64,000 nt of DNA from Litchfieldella anticariensis FP35 = DSM 16096 (GCF_000409775.1 NZ_KE332392.1:474459-538458); one strand, 5' to 3'. Positions 1 through 10,336 are shown, numbered from the stretch's first letter. Translations and numbers: made by a program. The notes: generated by a model not told the origin, from the sequence alone.

Positions 1-27
1 ACACTTTTGCTGATCGACCCAAGATTG

Positions 28-80
28 TTGACAAAACAGGGAGTTACCTTGTTGCCAATTGGCAACAAATTCCTTGTCAA
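28..80. promoter_or_regulatory. nested dyad with a perfect 20-bp palindrome
   Basis: Positions 49-68 read TTGTTGCCAATTGGCAACAA, a perfect palindrome. It is flanked by an outer inverted pair TTGACAA (28-34) and TTGTCAA (74-80). No open reading frame of substance covers 1-320. The shape suits an operator for a repressor or an RNA hairpin belonging to a gene left of the window; neither can be confirmed here. Confidence 0.5.
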
Positions 81-266
81 TAAGTTATAAGTAATTGTTT
101 TTTATGTGATTTAGGATTTCTTGGCTGTCTTGTGCGGCCCTTTGGGGATTTTCCCTGCATTTTCATCCATCTAGGAGGACAAGCGATAATCTTTTCAAAT
201 GGGAATGATTGCTGTTTTTGGTGCGAACGGTGTCGATCATGCCGGTATCCTTGCCCCACTTGCCGA

Positions 267-285
267 GAAGAGGGTTGCCCTCTTC
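267..285. repeat. short hairpin upstream of the suf promoter
   Basis: GAAGAGGG (267-274) and CCCTCTTC (278-285) form an 8-bp perfect inverted repeat with a 3-base loop. It lies just upstream of the Rrf2-type operator. It has no T tract, so it is not an obvious terminator; it could be an extra regulator site or chance. Confidence 0.35.
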
Positions 286-321
286 ACATCGTCTTTATAC
301 AGGACTAAAATGGTCCCCAAT
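283..321 (+). promoter_or_regulatory. suf operon promoter with IscR/Rrf2 type-1-like operator
   Basis: The stretch 297-321 fits the IscR type-1 consensus (ATA, three bases, GACT, A/T-rich centre, AGTC-like arm): ATA CAG GACT AAAA TGGTC CCC AAT. Its core GGAC-N7-GTCC is a dyad. A possible promoter is TTCACA (283-288) and TAAAAT (306-311) with 17-bp spacing, so the operator covers the -10. This is the arrangement expected for repression by the cluster-loaded Rrf2 protein encoded just downstream. The promoter hexamers are my reading only. Confidence 0.55.
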
Positions 322-365
322 TGAAATGCAAGGTAGACAATGCACATAGTGGGGGTTGTGCCGGC

Positions 366-833
366 ATGTTGAAGATGTCTCGGTTGACCGATTATGCCGC
401 GGTGGTGATGGCCCAGATCGCCCGCCATCCCGAGCAACCACATGCCGCAACGGAGCTGGCGGAGGCCGTCCAGCTGCCGCACCCCACAGTCAGCAAGACA
501 CTCAAGATGTTGGTGCGTGCCGGTTTGCTCGAGTCACAGCGTGGTGCCCAGGGTGGTTATCGGCTCGCACGTCCGGCATCACAGATCACTGCCAGTGACA
601 TCATCACTGCCATTGAAGGGCCGGTAGCGATGACCGAGTGCAGCCATGCCGATGGTGAGTGCGAACTGGTTGCCACCTGCGGTGTGGCTGACAACTGGCA
701 GCGTGTGTCGTTGGCGGTGCGTACTCTGCTCGACAGCGTGACGTTGGCGCATCTTGCGCAGACCACGCCGATAAAACTGCCGGTGCAATTACCCATACAG
801 ACCGTGACGCTGGCCGCTTCCAGCGACATCTGA
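366..833 (+). CDS. Rrf2-family SUF system Fe-S assembly regulator
   Basis: A 155-residue Rrf2-family winged-helix repressor that senses Fe-S status and controls the suf operon behind it. The N-terminus MLKMSRLTDYAAVVM matches the family, so I start at the ATG at 366 instead of the longer in-frame ATG at 321; GGGGGT lies at 351-356. The HTH covers roughly residues 27-50. Three cysteines (92, 99, 105) match the spacing of the cluster-binding cysteines of IscR. It lies 54 bp before sufB and downstream of an IscR-like operator, so autoregulation is likely. Proteins of this kind are often named SUF system regulator, distinct from IscR of the isc operon. Confidence 0.9.
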   Translation: MLKMSRLTDYAAVVMAQIARHPEQPHAATELAEAVQLPHPTVSKTLKMLVRAGLLESQRGAQGGYRLARPASQITASDIITAIEGPVAMTECSHADGECELVATCGVADNWQRVSLAVRTLLDSVTLAHLAQTTPIKLPVQLPIQTVTLAASSDI

Positions 834-887
834 ACGACATCACCCGAGCAAGGCTCGATCGAAACCGCCCGGGAGGGGGAGATACCA

Positions 888-2330
888 ATGGCAAGTCAGG
901 AAATGGAACAGCTTGTCCGTCGCGAATACAAGCAGGGCTTCGTGACCGACATCGAAAGCGATACCATGCCGCCCGGCCTGGACGAGAACACCATCGCCTT
1001 CATCTCGCACAAGAAAGGCGAGCCGGAGTGGATGCTCGAATGGCGGTTAGATGCCTATCGCCAGTGGCTGAAGATGACGTCGCCGTCCTGGGCGCACCTC
1101 GATTATCCGCCCATTGATTATCAGGCGATCTCCTATTACAGCGCGCCCAAGAAGCCCGAGGATAGACCCCAGAGCCTTGATGAGGTCGACCCCAAGCTGC
1201 TCGAGACCTATGAGAAGTTGGGGATCCCTCTGCATGAGCGAGCGGCACTTGCTGGCGTAGCAGTAGACGCGGTATTCGACTCGGTATCGGTGACCACCAC
1301 TTTCAAGGAGAAGTTGTCCGAGGCGGGGGTCATCTTCTGTTCGATCTCCGAGGCAATCCGCAACTATCCGGAGCTGGTCAAGCAATATATGGGTACTGTG
1401 GTACCCAAGGGCGATAACTATTTTGCCGCGCTCAACTCGGCGGTATTCACCGATGGTTCTTTCGTGTTCGTGCCCGAGGGCGTGACCTGTCCCATGGAGC
1501 TGTCCACTTACTTCCGCATCAATGCCGCCAACACCGGCCAGTTCGAGCGCACCTTGATCATCTGCGAGAAACAGGCCCAAGTGTCCTATCTGGAAGGCTG
1601 CACCGCTCCGATGCGCGACGAGAACCAGTTGCACGCTGCGGTGGTCGAGTTGGTGGCGCTGGAAGATGCCTATATCAAGTACTCCACGGTACAGAACTGG
1701 TATCCGGGCGACGAAGATGGCAAGGGCGGTATCTACAATTTCGTTACCAAGCGCGGCGATTGCCGTGGCGATCGCTCGCGGATCAGTTGGACCCAGGTCG
1801 AAACCGGTTCGGCGATCACCTGGAAGTACCCATCCTGCGTGTTGCGCGGTAAGGACAGTGTCGGCGAATTCTACTCCGTGGCGGTGACAAACAACCGTCA
1901 ACAGGCCGATACCGGGACCAAGATGATCCATATCGGTGAGAACACCCGCTCGACCATCGTCTCCAAGGGCATTTCCGCCGGTCGTGCCAACCAGTCTTAT
2001 CGTGGCTTGGTGAAGATCGGCCCGCGGGCAAAGAATGCACGCAACTTTACCCAATGCGACTCGCTGCTGATCGGTGACCAGTGCGGTGCACATACCTTTC
2101 CCTATCAAGAGATCGGCAACAGCACTGCCACCGTCGAGCATGAGGCGACGACCTCCAAGATCGGTGAAGACCAGTTGTTCTACTGCCAGAGCCGCGGTAT
2201 CTCCGAGGAGGACGCTGTCAACATGATCGTCAACGGCTTCTGCAAGGACGTATTCCAGGAGTTGCCGATGGAGTTTGCCGTTGAAGCCGAAGCGCTGCTG
2301 AATGTGACACTGGAAGGCGCCGTGGGTTGA
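888..2330 (+). CDS. sufB: Fe-S cluster assembly scaffold SufB
   Basis: 480 residues, the normal size for SufB, the central scaffold of the cytosolic SufBCD complex on which nascent Fe-S clusters form. The N-terminal segment ([18 protein letters not shown]) and the conserved C-terminal beta-helix region with [17 protein letters not shown] are characteristic. A strong ribosome site, GGGAGGGGG, precedes the ATG. It is the first structural gene of the operon sufB-sufC-sufD-sufS-sufT; a 102-bp gap holding a small hairpin separates it from sufC. An opposite-strand open frame of 364 codons overlaps it but is a coding shadow. Confidence 0.98.
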   Translation: MASQEMEQLVRREYKQGFVTDIESDTMPPGLDENTIAFISHKKGEPEWMLEWRLDAYRQWLKMTSPSWAHLDYPPIDYQAISYYSAPKKPEDRPQSLDEVDPKLLETYEKLGIPLHERAALAGVAVDAVFDSVSVTTTFKEKLSEAGVIFCSISEAIRNYPELVKQYMGTVVPKGDNYFAALNSAVFTDGSFVFVPEGVTCPMELSTYFRINAANTGQFERTLIICEKQAQVSYLEGCTAPMRDENQLHAAVVELVALEDAYIKYSTVQNWYPGDEDGKGGIYNFVTKRGDCRGDRSRISWTQVETGSAITWKYPSCVLRGKDSVGEFYSVAVTNNRQQADTGTKMIHIGENTRSTIVSKGISAGRANQSYRGLVKIGPRAKNARNFTQCDSLLIGDQCGAHTFPYQEIGNSTATVEHEATTSKIGEDQLFYCQSRGISEEDAVNMIVNGFCKDVFQELPMEFAVEAEALLNVTLEGAVG

Positions 2331-2342
2331 GGGAACGGCTGC

Positions 2343-2359
2343 GCGACGCCCGTACGGCG
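2343..2359 (+). repeat. intercistronic hairpin between sufB and sufC
   Basis: GACGCC (2343-2348), a 5-base loop and GGCGTC (2354-2359) form a compact GC-rich hairpin 12 bp after the sufB stop. No U tract follows, so it is more likely an mRNA stability or processing element than a terminator. It may set unequal sufB and sufC levels. Confidence 0.45.
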
Positions 2360-2432
2360 TCAGAGGCTGGTTCGATAAAGATCAAATTTTCAGGGGTCGC
2401 TGCGGCGGCTCGTCAGAATCAAAGGTATCAAT

Positions 2433-3181
<749 letters not shown>

Positions 3182-3185
<4 letters not shown>

Positions 3186-4531
3186 GCGAAGAGCAGACCT
3201 TTCTCGACGCCCTGAAAGCTCGCGAGTCGGCGCGTGACGTTGCTGAGCCGACCTGGGTCGCTGCTCGCCGGCAGGCAGCGAGTGCGCGTTTCGAGGCGGT
3301 GGGTTTCCCGACCAAGCGCAATGAGGCCTGGAAGTACACCGATGTGCGTGCCATCGCGCGTGGTGACTTCGCTCTGGCAACCGATGCGGAATTCTCCAGG
3401 GCGTCTGCCGCGGCGCTGACACTACCCCTCGAGGCACTACGACTGACGTTCGTCGACGGGATTTTTTCCGCGCCATTGTCGGATCTTTCCGAATTGCCGA
3501 AGGGTGTGATCATAGAACCACTGTCGCAAGCTCTGGAAACCAATCATGAAGCGGTTGGGGCGGTGTTAGGGCGTCTTGCCGGGGTTGATTTCTCGCCTTT
3601 CAGCGCCCTGAATACTGCCTTCGCCGAGGAGGGAGCGGTGATCCGCTTCGCCCCCGGGACAGTGGTGGAAAAGCCGATCATCATTCAGTTCCTTTCGCGG
3701 GCCCACGAACGGCCGGTGATGAGTCATCCGCGCGTACTGATCGAAGCTGGGGCTCGTAGCGAGGCCACCGTGCTCGAACACTATGTGGGAGAAGCGGAAG
3801 CGGCCAATTTCACCAATGTGGTGTCGGAAGCCCTGCTTGCGCGTGGTGCCATCCTGACTCACTACAAGTTACAGGAAGCGCCACTGGGTGATCTGCATAT
3901 TGCCAGCCTACATGTCGATCAAGGACGCGATAGCCGTTTCACCTCGTTCAACCTCAACTTGGGTGGCGGGCTGGTGAGAAACGATATCGTCGCCGACCTC
4001 AACGCCGAGGGTGCCGAGGCTCAGTATTACGGGCTGTTTTTTGCTCAGGGACGCCAGCACGTCGATAACCATACTCTGGTCAATCACAATGCGCCCCACA
4101 CCTTTTCGCAGGAGAACTACAAGGGCATTCTCGATGACCGTGCGCATGGGGTATTCAATGGCAAGGTCATCGTCAAGCGCGACAGTCAGAAGATCGAGGC
4201 GCATCAGAACAACGCCAATCTGTTGCTTTCCGATCGCGCCGAGATCGATACCAAGCCGGAACTCGAGATCTATGCCGACGATGTCAAGTGCTCGCATGGG
4301 GCGACTACCGGCCAGCTCGATGAGGAAGCCGTCTACGCCTTGCGCACCCGTGGCATCGATGAGCAGACGGCTCGAGGCCTGCTGACCCTGGCCTTTGCTG
4401 GCGAGGTGATGGAGGTGGTCAAGCTCGACGCCGTGGCTGAACGAGTCGAACTGGCGGTGGCAGGTAAGCTACCCGAACGTTTCAACCTGGCTGGGTTGGT
4501 CGAGGCCGCAGTGGCCCTTGGGGAGGAATGA
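3182..4531 (+). CDS. sufD: Fe-S cluster assembly protein SufD
   Basis: 449 residues, homologous in its C-terminal beta-helix to SufB. SufD partners SufB and SufC and is needed for iron acquisition by the scaffold. The conserved block QKIEAHQNNANLLLSDRAEI and the downstream KCSHGATTGQLDEEAVYAL are family hallmarks. It overlaps both neighbours by four bases (sufC upstream, sufS downstream), so the three are translationally coupled. Confidence 0.97.
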
Positions 4532-5775
4532 TCATGACAGCCCTCAAGGAACTGACCCTGGATGTGGTAAAGGTTCGTGCCGATTTCCCGATCCTCGAGC
4601 GGGAAGTTCATGGCAAGCCGTTGGTGTATCTGGATAATGCCGCCACTAGCCAGACACCTCGGCAGGTGATCGCCACTTTCGACGATTACTACGGACGCTA
4701 CAACGCCAACATTCATCGTGGCTTGCATACCCTTGCCGACGAGGCGACGGCGGCCTACGAGAGGGTGCGCGAAACGGTACGGGTCTTCCTCAATGCCCGT
4801 GAGCGGCGTGAGATCATCTTCACTCGTGGCACCACCGAAGCCATCAACCTGGTGGCCAATGCCTGGGGACGTGCCAACCTCAAGGCCGGCGACGAGGTAC
4901 TGGTGTCGTTAATGGAACACCATTCCAACATCGTCCCCTGGCAGTTGCTCGCCGAGCAATTGGGTATCGTGATCAAGGTGATCCCGGTGGATGAGCGTGG
5001 CGTGCTGGAGCTGGAAGCCTATCGTGACCTGTTCACCGAGCGCACACGTCTGGTGGCGGTCAATCATGTGTCCAATGCCTTCGGCACCATTAATCCGGTG
5101 CAGGAGCTGGCTGCCATCGCGCATGAGCATGGCGCGCTGATCCTGATCGACGGCGCGCAGGCAGCGCCTCACGAACCGATTGATGTGCAGGCTATCGATG
5201 CCGACTTCTATGCCTTCTCCGGCCACAAGGTCTATGGCCCCACAGGCGCCGGTGCTCTATATGGCAAGGCGGCGCTGCTCGAGGCGATGCCACCCTGGCA
5301 AGGGGGGGGCGAGATGATCAAGACGGTGTCCTTCGATGCCGGGACGTCATTCGCCGACATTCCTCACCGATTCGAGGCCGGTACACCGGCGGTTGCCGAA
5401 GTGATCGCACTCGGCAAGGCACTGGAGTGGGTATCCGGCATTGGGCTGGAACTGATTGGTGCTTGGGAACAGCAGTTGCTGACACATGCCACTGAAGCGC
5501 TTTCACGCATCGATGGGCTACGTATCCTCGGCACGGCACCGCACAAGGCCGGCGTGATCTCCTTTGTGGTCGACGGTGCCCATTCCCAGGACATCGGTCT
5601 GCTGATCGACCAGTTGGGTGTGGCGATCCGTACCGGCCATCACTGCGCTCAGCCTCTGTTGAACCACTTCGGCGTTGATGCCACCTGTCGGGCGTCCTTT
5701 GCTGCCTACAACACTCCAGAGGAGATCGACATCTTTGTCGATGCTCTCGAGCGGGTGATCGGCATGGTTCGTTGA
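4528..5775 (+). CDS. sufS: cysteine desulfurase SufS (class II NifS-like)
   Basis: 415 residues. This PLP enzyme converts cysteine to alanine and passes the persulfide sulfur to the scaffold. The PLP lysine is K234 in SGHKVYGPTGAG, and the active cysteine is C373 in RTGHHCAQPLL, the class II context. The start overlaps the sufD stop (ATGA); a second ATG six bases on is an alternative and fits the GAGGA ribosome site a little better. No sufE or sufU sulfur-acceptor gene is present in this operon, so the partner must be elsewhere or be replaced. Confidence 0.97.
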   Translation: MIMTALKELTLDVVKVRADFPILEREVHGKPLVYLDNAATSQTPRQVIATFDDYYGRYNANIHRGLHTLADEATAAYERVRETVRVFLNARERREIIFTRGTTEAINLVANAWGRANLKAGDEVLVSLMEHHSNIVPWQLLAEQLGIVIKVIPVDERGVLELEAYRDLFTERTRLVAVNHVSNAFGTINPVQELAAIAHEHGALILIDGAQAAPHEPIDVQAIDADFYAFSGHKVYGPTGAGALYGKAALLEAMPPWQGGGEMIKTVSFDAGTSFADIPHRFEAGTPAVAEVIALGKALEWVSGIGLELIGAWEQQLLTHATEALSRIDGLRILGTAPHKAGVISFVVDGAHSQDIGLLIDQLGVAIRTGHHCAQPLLNHFGVDATCRASFAAYNTPEEIDIFVDALERVIGMVR

Positions 5776-5798
5776 CGTCACGTAGCGGAGGAGAGTGA

Positions 5799-6371
5799 AT
5801 GGCAGCCATGGAACAGATCGAAGGGCTCTACAAGGGCCAGCAACTGCCGCTACAGCGGGATGTGGAGGTCATCTCCATTCCCTTCGGCAAGCCCGTCACG
5901 CTGACAGAAGACAGCGTGGTTTCGGTGATGCAGGCCAAGGGAAGTTCGGTGAGCATCGCCTTTGAAGGGCGATTGTTCCTGGTCGAGGGAGCCAACCTCG
6001 ATGCCCTGGGTCTGGAAGCCATGCCGCGTCCGTCACTGTCCGAGGACGCCAGTGAAGACGAGATCGAGCAGTTCGTGTGGGATCAGTTGCGCACCTGTTA
6101 CGACCCTGAGATTCCGGTCAACATCGTCGATCTGGGACTGGTCTATGGCTGCCGTATCGAACGGTTGTTGTCAGGCGAGCGTATTGTCACCATTCGTATG
6201 ACGCTTACCGCTCCTGGCTGCGGCATGGGGGAAGTCATCGCCGCCGATGCGCGTAACAAGATACTGGGCGCGCCTCAGATCTCCAGGGTGCATGTGGAAA
6301 CCGTATTCGACCCGCCTTGGAGTCGTGAGATGATGAGTGAAGAGGCGCGGCTTGAATTGGGCATGTTCTAG
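5799..6371 (+). CDS. sufT: putative Fe-S cluster assembly protein SufT (DUF59/MIP18)
   Basis: 190 residues. The C-terminal half is a DUF59 (MIP18-like) domain with DPEIPVNIVDLGLVYG and the motif LTAPGCGMGEVI, whose cysteine belongs to the family. SufT proteins help mature Fe-S proteins, perhaps in carrier or late delivery steps. It begins 23 bp after sufS behind a GGAGGAGAG ribosome site and ends the operon; no clear terminator follows before the next gene 31 bp away, so read-through into that gene is possible. Confidence 0.93.
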   Translation: MAAMEQIEGLYKGQQLPLQRDVEVISIPFGKPVTLTEDSVVSVMQAKGSSVSIAFEGRLFLVEGANLDALGLEAMPRPSLSEDASEDEIEQFVWDQLRTCYDPEIPVNIVDLGLVYGCRIERLLSGERIVTIRMTLTAPGCGMGEVIAADARNKILGAPQISRVHVETVFDPPWSREMMSEEARLELGMF

Positions 6372-6402
6372 ACAGCCGCACAGCCCGGAGTGAGGAAGGC
6401 GG

Positions 6403-7119
6403 ATGCGGCAGAGGCTGCTGAAACTACTAAGGGGGTTGTTGATGTCGCTGGGAGTGGTTGCACTTCTGGCGATATTGCTGTCTGTGGGCGCGAATCTGTG
6501 GATTCTGGGCAAGACCCAGTCGCGCATCGAGCATGACCTTCTGGCATGCGGGACTGCACCGGTGGGGATCGTTTTCGGTACCTCATATTGGAACCGAGGT
6601 GGTGGGCGTAACCCGCATTTCGAGGCTCGTATGCTTGCCGCCTCGCGGGTGATCGGGGAGCGCCGGGTCAAACATTTGCTGCTTTCCGGTGACAATCGTA
6701 CGCGTTCCTATAACGAGCCGATCACGATGTGGCGCGACTTGCGTGGCCGCAAGGTGCGCGATGAGGACATGACTCTCGACTATGCTGGTTTCAGCACTTT
6801 CGATACCTTGGTGCGTTCGCGGGATGTCTTCGGGGTAGAACGGGCTGTGCTGATCACTCAGCCTTGGCACTTGCCGAGAGCCATGTTCATTGCCGATGCC
6901 CTGGGACTGGAAGTCACCGGTTGTGCGGCACCGTCCGAGCACGTGCCGGGAGTATGGCGTTTGAAGGCTCGGGAGTGGTTGGCACGCCTGGCGACAGTGG
7001 GTGACCTGTATGTTTGGAAGCGCCAACCCTATTTCCTGGGACCGAAGGAACCACTGCAGATCGCACCTTATCCGGGCGTCAGGCCGCCTCGCTACGAGAC
7101 CCTGGATTTGCCCGACTGA
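6403..7119 (+). CDS. sanA: SanA-like envelope protein (DUF218/YdcF superfamily)
   Basis: 238 residues with one N-terminal membrane segment (about residues 10-33) and a DUF218 domain facing the periplasm. The blocks LLLSGDNRTRSYNEP, LDYAGFSTFDTLVRSRDVFG and DLYVWKRQPYFLGPKEP align by eye with E. coli SanA, which is involved in the envelope barrier to vancomycin at high temperature. It follows sufT by 31 bp on the same strand. The molecular activity of the family is not established. Confidence 0.85.
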   Translation: MRQRLLKLLRGLLMSLGVVALLAILLSVGANLWILGKTQSRIEHDLLACGTAPVGIVFGTSYWNRGGGRNPHFEARMLAASRVIGERRVKHLLLSGDNRTRSYNEPITMWRDLRGRKVRDEDMTLDYAGFSTFDTLVRSRDVFGVERAVLITQPWHLPRAMFIADALGLEVTGCAAPSEHVPGVWRLKAREWLARLATVGDLYVWKRQPYFLGPKEPLQIAPYPGVRPPRYETLDLPD

Positions 7120-7140
7120 CGAAGTGAGAAGCTGGTTGGC

Positions 7141-7581
7141 TCAGCGGCGTCGCTTCTGCAGTTTATAGAGTTCACGAATCAGTGCCCTGCAGCCTTTCCA
7201 GCAGCGCTCGAGGACCGGCTCGATGGGTTCGGGCAGAGGGTGGGTGTAAAGTGTGGCCATGGCCTGCATCAGCACGCGCTCCTGTTCGAGCAGTTCGCCG
7301 ATCAGCACTTGGCTGTCGTTGCCGACGAAGCTCTTCAGACGGCTCCACAGCCACAGATAGTCGTCGCGTTCGACATCAGCATCGCGGGGAAGCATACGGA
7401 GGTGCTTCTTGGCTAGCTCCTGCAATTCATGCATCGCCTCACTGCGAGCCTCATAGTGCGGCTTCAGTGTTTCGCGCAGCGATGGGCGCAGGCGATCAAG
7501 ATTGTCCTGGAAATAGTCGAGACTGTCGGCCAGCGCTTCCAAGACGCTGTCCATCGCCACTTGGCGATTATCGAGAAACAT
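7141..7581 (-). CDS. hypothetical helical protein
   Basis: 146 residues, rich in leucine, glutamate and arginine, with no membrane segment or signal peptide. The pattern suggests several amphipathic helices (for example residues 6-55 and 90-140) and a basic end LQKRRR. A near-perfect ribosome site, GGAGGAGGTG, precedes the start. It could be a distant four-helix-bundle protein, but I do not recognise a family. It is convergent with sanA and is separated from rimK by an inverted repeat. Confidence 0.6.
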   Translation of the reverse strand: MFLDNRQVAMDSVLEALADSLDYFQDNLDRLRPSLRETLKPHYEARSEAMHELQELAKKHLRMLPRDADVERDDYLWLWSRLKSFVGNDSQVLIGELLEQERVLMQAMATLYTHPLPEPIEPVLERCWKGCRALIRELYKLQKRRR

Positions 7582-7642
7582 GAGCGGTCACCTCCTCCGG
7601 TGACGCTGATTGTGCGGGGGAGAACACTGTTTTGCTACCCCC

Positions 7643-7680
7643 GCGGTCAAGAAATTTTCCTTTTTTGCAAGTTTGACCGC
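7643..7680. repeat. inverted repeat with a 22-base T-rich loop
   Basis: GCGGTCAA (7643-7650) and TTGACCGC (7673-7680) are perfect arms around a T-rich centre. It lies between the rimK stop and the start of the 7141-7581 gene, both on the minus strand. The arms are followed by TTTT only on the plus strand. It may be a weak terminator or an operator for the downstream gene. Confidence 0.35.
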
Positions 7681-7691
7681 TTTTCGGGCAA

Positions 7692-8600
7692 TCAACCCTT
7701 TGGCTTGGCGGGTGTCTTGCGTGGCAAGGCGGCATTCTTCTCGATATGTTCGATGATCAGTCCGGCGATATCCTTGCCGGTTGCACTTTCAATGCCTTGT
7801 AGCCCCGGCGAGGAATTGACTTCCATGATCACCGGACCGTGATTGGAGCGTAACAGATCGACACCAGCAACTCTAAGGCCCATGGCCTTGGCGGCACGGA
7901 TTGCCGTCGAGCGCTCCTCGGGGGTGATGCGGATCACGCTGGCGCTGCCACCCCGATGCAGATTGGAGCGAAACTCGCCTTCTGCCGCTTGGCGTTTCAT
8001 GGACGCGACGACCTTGTCACCGACCACCAGACAGCGGATGTCGGCGCCCTTGGCTTCCTTGATGTATTCCTGGACCATGATGTTGGCCTTCATGCCCATG
8101 AAGGCCTGAATCACGCTTTCTGCCGCTTGGTTGGTTTCGGCGAGTACTACGCCGATCCCCTGGGTACCCTCGAGCAGTTTGATGACCAAGGGGGCGCCCC
8201 GGACCATGGTGATCAAGTCGGGAATGTCATCGGGCGAATGAGCGAAGCCGGTGATCGGTAGTCCCAGTCCCTTGCGCGACAACAATTGTAACGAGCGCAG
8301 TTTGTCACGCGAACGAGTGATAGCCACCGAGTCGTTGAGTACATAGATACCCTTCATCTCGAACTGGCGCAAGACCGCGCAGCCATAGAAGGTCACTGAG
8401 GCACCGATACGAGGGATCACTGCATCGAAGGGTTCGAGCTCTTCCCCCTTGTAGTGGATCGATGGACGGTGCGAAGCGATGTTCATGTAGCAGCGCAGGG
8501 TATCCACGACACGGATACTGTGCCCGCGATGTTCCGCAGCCTCGATCAAGCGACGGGTGGAGTACAGGTTGCGGTTGCGCGAAAGCAGGGCGATATGCAT
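7692..8600 (-). CDS. rimK: ribosomal protein S6-L-glutamate ligase RimK
   Basis: 302 residues from the chosen ATG. RimK is an ATP-grasp enzyme that adds glutamate residues to the C-terminus of ribosomal protein S6. The N-terminus [18 protein letters not shown], the ATP-grasp loop ([14 protein letters not shown]) and the metal-binding end [15 protein letters not shown] are typical. I start at 8600 because AAGGA lies at a good distance from it, whereas the longer ATG at 8612 overlaps that ribosome site. A 36-bp gap separates it from the protease gene upstream, so the two are probably cotranscribed. Confidence 0.93.
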   Translation of the reverse strand: MHIALLSRNRNLYSTRRLIEAAEHRGHSIRVVDTLRCYMNIASHRPSIHYKGEELEPFDAVIPRIGASVTFYGCAVLRQFEMKGIYVLNDSVAITRSRDKLRSLQLLSRKGLGLPITGFAHSPDDIPDLITMVRGAPLVIKLLEGTQGIGVVLAETNQAAESVIQAFMGMKANIMVQEYIKEAKGADIRCLVVGDKVVASMKRQAAEGEFRSNLHRGGSASVIRITPEERSTAIRAAKAMGLRVAGVDLLRSNHGPVIMEVNSSPGLQGIESATGKDIAGLIIEHIEKNAALPRKTPAKPKG

Positions 8601-8636
8601 GTCTCTCTTCATCCTTCGGGACGTGAAGCATCCAAG

Positions 8637-9089
8637 TCAGGGTTCGCCGTGCAGGAAAGCGGCGCCCGGCGCGACCAGCAGACGACGCATGGCGCGCCGG
8701 CCAAGCAGCATCGGATGACGCATGTTGCGGCGATCGGCCAGTGTGAGTTCCACTGGGAAAGCCAGTTCACCGAGTTCCATGTGAGTCCGAATCACATAGC
8801 GCCATTCGCGTTGGCCGTTGGAACTGGTCACGCGACGGCGGTCGTGCAGATGCAGCTTGAGTGGATGGGCTGGGCTGTCCGGCCCGCCGCCTCGAGTGAT
8901 GAAGCTGACCCATAGATGGCCGTCTTCCTCGAAGGACTCGATATCCTCGGCATGCAGCGACGATGTGCGAGCGCCGGTATCGGCCTTGCAGCATAGCGTC
9001 AGGCTGAGTTCGGGAAGGGTGACCATTTCGCGCCGTCCGATCACGGCCTTGACCTGATAAGGCAATGCTTTCATGAGGAGATGACTCAT
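8637..9089 (-). CDS. RimK-associated retropepsin-like protease (RimB/Zn_protease family)
   Basis: 150 residues. The motif ADTGARTSSLHA is the DTG-type signature of the family annotated both as ATP-dependent zinc protease and as RimB, an aspartic-type peptidase found beside rimK. The start at 9089 shares one base with the stop of the upstream DUF3549 gene (TGATG), which implies coupling; a longer frame to 9155 adds residues with no family support. It probably acts with RimK on S6 tails or related glutamyl peptides, inferred from neighbourhood. Confidence 0.85.
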   Translation of the reverse strand: MSHLLMKALPYQVKAVIGRREMVTLPELSLTLCCKADTGARTSSLHAEDIESFEEDGHLWVSFITRGGGPDSPAHPLKLHLHDRRRVTSSNGQREWRYVIRTHMELGELAFPVELTLADRRNMRHPMLLGRRAMRRLLVAPGAAFLHGEP

Positions 9090-10117
9090 CACTGACGGTG
9101 GAGTGGTGCGAGCCTTCGGCCTATGGCCGAATCCGCCGGAGCTTCGCGCAGACACATCAGTAGCGGCAGGCGTAGACGAGGAATCAAGGCCAGATCGCGG
9201 GCCAGGGCGGAGAAATCCGCTTGGGGGTGTTCGGCTACACGCTGCAGGAACAGGGGCAGGCGCCGGTTATCCTCGAGGTGTTCCCAGCCACGCGCAGCCA
9301 TGGCGGCCAGTAGATCGGGACCACAGGCATGCGGGTCGTCGAGCAGTTCATCGAACCAGATGCCAACCTCCACATCGGGGCCTGCTCCGACGGCACGCAC
9401 GCAGGCGCATAGGGTTTCCAGGTCGCCATCTAAGGCGGCTCGCTCGCCGCGTTCGTGCAACGACCTCGCCAAGCGGTCGCCGATGATAACATGCTCCAGG
9501 CAATAGCATAGTGACCGCAGCACTTCTACGGGGAGTTGTGGCAAGCGTTGAGCTAGCAGTGTTGCCTGTTCGCTGTCGTGACGTACCGCGAAGTCAGCCA
9601 GCCCCTGGAGCCCCAGGGCTGGCCACTGGTCGATGTTCTGTGCACCAGTGAGATATGCCTCGACCAGTTCCAGATGTTGGCTGGCCGGTTGGTCGAAAGC
9701 CAGGCTTGCTCGGGCGTGTAGCATGGCCTGGTAGGACAAGGTGGGAGTGAAGGTCAGTGGATTGTCCTTCATCAGATTGTCTGTGTGGGTGGTTTCCTGC
9801 TCAGGGGACTCCACACTGCGGCCCAAGGTTTCCAACAAGCGCTGTATGAAGGCGTCCCGGGGAGCGGGAATGAGCCGTCCCTGTTCATCGAGTGGTAGCG
9901 CCAGAAACCAGGTCAAGGGGTCGGAAACACTCCCTAACGTGAAAACGCACGCCAGACGTGCTTGGCCCTGCCAAGGATAGGGCCAAGGTTGCTCACCGGT
10001 CTCGAAGGCTGCCAGAGTCTCCAGGGAGCAAGGCACGACGCGCCGTCCCAGGTGGTAGAGATGTACCCTGGCGCCGCTGCGAAGGAAGAAATCGTGAAGT
10101 GTGTGAATCGCCTGCAT
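9089..10117 (-). CDS. DUF3549 family protein
   Basis: 342 residues from MQAIHTLHDFFLRSG, the start that fits the DUF3549 N-terminus better than the longer frame to 10186. The sequence is acidic and leucine-rich with repeated helical blocks and no membrane segment, suggesting a soluble helical-repeat protein. Function is unknown. It is the first gene of a likely three-gene unit with the protease and rimK, with which it is translationally coupled. Confidence 0.75.
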   Translation of the reverse strand: MQAIHTLHDFFLRSGARVHLYHLGRRVVPCSLETLAAFETGEQPWPYPWQGQARLACVFTLGSVSDPLTWFLALPLDEQGRLIPAPRDAFIQRLLETLGRSVESPEQETTHTDNLMKDNPLTFTPTLSYQAMLHARASLAFDQPASQHLELVEAYLTGAQNIDQWPALGLQGLADFAVRHDSEQATLLAQRLPQLPVEVLRSLCYCLEHVIIGDRLARSLHERGERAALDGDLETLCACVRAVGAGPDVEVGIWFDELLDDPHACGPDLLAAMAARGWEHLEDNRRLPLFLQRVAEHPQADFSALARDLALIPRLRLPLLMCLREAPADSAIGRRLAPLHRQ

Positions 10118-10336
10118 ATCGTTTTCTCGGTCTTGAACCGCGCACTGTACCCCGCAGGTAGGCGGCTTGTCAGTAGTCGACCACACCCTCGTGGTAAGTG
10201 TGGACGGTGGTTAAAAAATAAGCGGATGCCGCGAGTCGCCATCCCACCGAGGGTAGCGATGCTTTTCCAGTGGTTATCCACAGTCTCGTTCAGGACTTCT
10301 GTGAATCGTGGTCGATGTCTCGCGATAATGCGGGAT

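Noticed and set aside
1047-2141. 364-codon minus-strand frame inside sufB
   Set aside because: Antisense to the highly conserved SufB; no family features.
10118-10186. N-terminal extension of the DUF3549 frame
   Set aside because: The added residues are unlike the family and the internal ATG at 10117 gives the expected N-terminus.
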